A program made the position numbers and the translations under genes. Positions 60,701-64,000 of a stretch of 64,000 nt of DNA are shown here, piece by piece. The notes under the pieces were generated by a model, which was not told where the DNA came from, did not search any database, and saw only the letters and a list, made by a program, of their open reading frames with translations. Source of the DNA: Nephrocerus scutellatus (lineage: Eukaryota > Arthropoda > Insecta > Diptera > Pipunculidae); NCBI GenBank assembly GCA_947095585.1, contig OX352763.1, forward strand, positions 59,739,016 to 59,803,015. The letters are read 5' to 3'. Position 1 is the first letter of the stretch; the number at the start of each line of letters is the position of its first letter.

Positions 60701-63700
60701 TCTTCAATTTGGAGGTTCTCTGTCAAGCGGATTGGCCAGTTCCCAGAGATGTCTCACTAAATTGACCCACATCTGTGTCTTCCTAAAAGAATAATCTATC
60801 GAATAGAGTTTGTAAGATTACATTGCAGAGGGGAAGAGGCATTTGTGCATTGGTTTGAACTTTTGTTATTTTTATGAAATTCTTCAATTTTGAGGTTCTC
60901 TGTTAAGCGGATTGGTCAGTTCCCAGAGATGTCTCACTAAATTGACCCACACCTGTGTCTTCCTAAAGGAATAATCTATCGAATAGAGTTTGTTAGATTA
61001 CATTGCAGAGTGGAAGAGGCATTTGTGCATCGGTTTGAACTTTTGTTATTTTCATGAAATTTTTCAATTTGGAGGTTCTCTGTCAAGCGGATTGGCCAGT
61101 TCCCAGAGATGTCTCACTAAATTGACCCACACCTGTGTCTTCCTAAAGGAATAATCTATTGAATAGAGTTTGTTAGATTACATTGCAGAGGGGAAGAGGC
61201 ATTTGTGCATCGGTTTGAACTTTTGTTATTTTTATGAAATTCTTCAATTTGGAGGTTCCCTGTCAAGCGGATTGGCCAGTTCCCAGAGATGTCTCACTAA
61301 ATTGACCCACACCTGTGTCTTCCTAAAGGAATAATCTATCGAATAGAGTTTGTTAGATTACAATGCAGAGGGGAAGAGGCATTTGTGCATCGGTTTGAAC
61401 TTTTGTTATTTTTATGAAATTCTTCAATTTGGAGGTTCCCTGTCAAGCGGATTGGCCAGTTCCCAGAGATGTCTCACTAAATTCACCCACACCTGTGTCT
61501 TTCTAAAGGAATAATCTATCGAATAGAGTTTGTTAGATTACATTGCAGAGGGGAAGAGGGATTTGTGCATCGGTTTGAACTTTTGTTATTTTCATGTAAT
61601 TCTTCAATTTGGAGGTTCTCTGTCAAACGGATTGGCCAGTTCCCAGAGATGTCTCACTAAATTGACCCACCCCTGTGTCTTTCTAAAGGAATAATCTATC
61701 GAATAAAGTTTGTTAGATTATATTGCAGAGGGGAAGAGGCATTTGTGCATCGGTTTGAACTTTTGTTATTTTCATGAAATTCTTCAATTTGGAGGTTCTC
61801 TGTCAAGCGGATTGGCCAGTTCCCAGAGATGTCTCACTAAATTGACCCACACCTGTGTCTTCCTAAAAGAATAATCTATCGAATAGAGTTTGTTAGATTA
61901 CAATGCAGAGGGGAAGAGGCATTTGTGCATCGGTTTGAACTTTTGTTATTTTTATGAAATTCTTCAATTTGGAGGTTCCCTGTCAAGCGGATTGGCCAGT
62001 TCCCAGAGATGTCTCACTAAATTGACCCACACCTGTGTCTTCCTAAAGGAATAATCTATCGAATAGAGTTTGTTAGATTACATTGCAGAGGGGAAGAGGC
62101 ATTTGTGCATTGGTTTGAACTTTTGTTATTTTTATGAAATTCTTCAATTTGGAGGTTCTCTGTCAAGCGGATTGGCCAGTTCCCAGAGATGTCTCTCCAA
62201 ATTGACCCACACCTGTGTCTTCCTAAAAGAATAATCTATTGAATATAGTTTGTTAGATTACATTGCAGAGGGGAAGAGGCATTTGTGCATCGGTTTGAAC
62301 TTTTGTTATTTTCATGAAATTCTTCAATTTGGAGGTTCTCTGTCAAGCGGATTGGCCAGTTCCCAGAGATGTCTCACTAAATTGACCCACATCTGTGTCT
62401 TCCTAAAAGAATAATCTATCGAATAGAGTTTGTAAGATTACATTGCAGAGGGGAAGAGGCATTTGTGCATTGGTTTGAACTTTTGTTATTTTTATGAAAT
62501 TCTTCAATTTTGAGGTTCTCTGTTAAGCGGATTGGTCAGTTCCCAGAGATGTCTCACTAAATTGACCCACACCTGTGTCTTCCTAAAGGAATAATCTATC
62601 GAATAGAGTTTGTTAGATTACATTGCAGAGTGGAAGAGGCATTTGTGCATCGGTTTGAACTTTTGTTATTTTCATGAAATTTTTCAATTTGGAGGTTCTC
62701 TGTCAAGCGGATTGGCCAGTTCCCAGAGATGTCTCACTAAATTGACCCACACCTGTGTCTTCCTAAAGGAATAATCTATCGAATAGAGTTTGTTAGATTA
62801 CATTGCAGAGGGGAAGAGGCATTTGTGCATCGGTTTGAACTTTTGTTATTTTTATGAAATTCTTCAATTTGGAGGTTCCCTGTCAAGCGGATTGGCCAGT
62901 TCCCAGAGATGTCTCACTAAATTGACCCACACCTGTGTCTTCCTAAAGGAATAATCTATCGAATAGAGTTTGTTAGATTACAATGCAGAGGGGAAGAGGC
63001 ATTTGTGCATCGGTTTGAACTTTTGTTATTTTTATGAAATTCTTCAATTTGGAGGTTCCCTGTCAAGCGGATTGGCCAGTTCCCAGAGATGTCTCACTAA
63101 ATTCACCCACACCTGTGTCTTTCTAAAGGAATAATCTATCGAATAGAGTTTGTTAGATTACATTGCAGAGGGGAAGAGGCATTTGTGCATCGGTTTGAAC
63201 TTTTGTTATTTTCATGTAATTCTTCAATTTGGAGGTTCTCTGTCAAACGGATTGGCCAGTTCCCAGAGATGTCTCACTAAATTGACCCACCCCTGTGTCT
63301 TTCTAAAGGAATAATCTATCGAATAAAGTTTGTTAGATTATATTGCAGAGGGGAAGAGGCATTTGTGCATCGGTTTGAACTTTTGTTATTTTCATGAAAT
63401 TCTTCAATTTGGAGGTTCTCTGTCAAGCGGATTGGCCAGTTCCCAGAGATGTCTCACTAAATTGACCCACACCTGTGTCTTCCTAAAAGAATAATCTATC
63501 GAATAGAGTTTGTTAGATTACAATGCAGAGGGGAAGAGGCATTTGTGCATCGGTTTGAACTTTTGTTATTTTTATGAAATTCTTCAATTTGGAGGTTCCC
63601 TGTCAAGCGGATTGGCCAGTTCCCAGAGATGTCTCACTAAATTGACCCACACCTGTGTCTTCATAAAGGAATAATCTATCGAATAGAGTTTGTTAGATTA

Positions 63701-64000
63701 CATTGCAGAGGGGAAGAGGCATTTGTGCATTGGTTTGAACTTTTGTTATTTTTATGAAATTCTTCAATTTGGAGGTTCTCTGTCAAGCGGATTGGCCAGT
63801 TCCCAGAGATGTCTCTCCAAATTGACCCACACCTGTGTCTTCCTAAAAGAATAATCTATTGAATATAGTTTGTTAGATTACATTGCAGAGGGGAAGAGGC
63901 ATTTGTGCATCGGTTTGAACTTTTGTTATTTTCATGAAATTCTTCAATTTGGAGGTTCTCTGTCAAGCGGATTGGCCAGTTCCCAGAGATGTCTCACTAA
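48794..64000 (+). repeat. 180-bp satellite array, right block
   Basis: About 84 monomers of the same family, reaching the window edge, enriched in a different set of variants: ACAATGCAG, GGTTCCCTGTC, TTTGTAAGATTAC, GTCTCACCAAATTG and CACCCCTGTG. Unlike the other blocks it contains length variants: a 178-bp monomer (TCACTATTGACC near 50687, 51585 and 58061) and a 179-bp monomer (TTTGAAGGTCCC near 52614, 53693 and 59990). Higher-order repeats include a 1620-bp (9-monomer) period (AAATTCACCC near 55184 and 56804, and near 61481 and 63101) and a 35-monomer offset of 6297 bp between about 53 kb and 59 kb onward. No genes were seen. Confidence 0.96.
51229..63900 (+). repeat. Large-scale duplication inside the right satellite block (6.3-6.5 kb offset)
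   Basis: Monomer runs around 51.2-52.5 kb recur around 57.7-59.0 kb at an offset of about 6476 bp (36 monomers minus indels). Runs from about 53.0 kb recur from about 59.3 kb at 6297 bp (35 monomers minus indels). The shared 178-bp and 179-bp monomers and private marks such as GAGTGGAAGAGG (54712, 61009) and GAGGGGGAGAGG support this. The one-monomer difference between the two offsets marks an internal gain or loss. Confidence 0.8.

Overview
This window looks like eukaryotic satellite heterochromatin, most likely from a fly or another insect. The evidence is an array of exact 180-bp monomers, about 37.6 kb or roughly 209 monomers in total, interrupted by young BEL/Pao retrotransposons. No host single-copy gene, rRNA, tRNA or CRISPR array was recognised. 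The species cannot be named from the sequence. The insect assignment rests on the BEL/Pao type and on a primer-binding site that matches my recollection of the fly tRNA-Tyr 3' end, so it is tentative.

Layout: 1-13479 is a satellite array with no indels in about 75 monomers and an 18-monomer (3240-bp) higher-order period. 13480-27193 is a minus-strand BEL/Pao cluster, here called element 1: LTR, internal, LTR, internal, LTR, then a small rearranged tail with an inverted 5' leader. Internal copy 1 has a full-length open polyprotein. Copy 2 carries one in-frame stop made by a small deletion. 27194-29049 is satellite. 29050-35878 is a plus-strand BEL element, here called element 2, with two 893-bp LTRs, a 5-bp target duplication and a tRNA-Tyr primer site. 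Its open polyprotein lacks the reverse transcriptase domain. 35879-40612, 43473-45816 and 48794-64000 are satellite.

Two copies of a noncoding 2.9-kb element (40613-43472 and 45817-48793) sit at the same satellite position. They begin TG, end CA, and have 10-bp inverted ends and a 4-bp target duplication. Their interiors are tandem repeats, each carrying a near-consensus 5' splice site on the plus strand. The two copies arose by duplication of a ~5.2-kb satellite-plus-element block, not by two insertions.

How the parts relate: the satellite is the substrate and the mobile elements are nested in it. Higher-order copies elsewhere in the window preserve the empty site of the BEL cluster. Element 1 copy 1 encodes protease, reverse transcriptase, RNase H and integrase. 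Element 2 keeps protease, RNase H and integrase but has lost reverse transcriptase, so any mobility would depend on another element. The most unusual features are the splice-donor ladder in the 2.9-kb element, the RT-less but otherwise open BEL polyprotein, and the tandem-plus-inverted structure of the BEL cluster.
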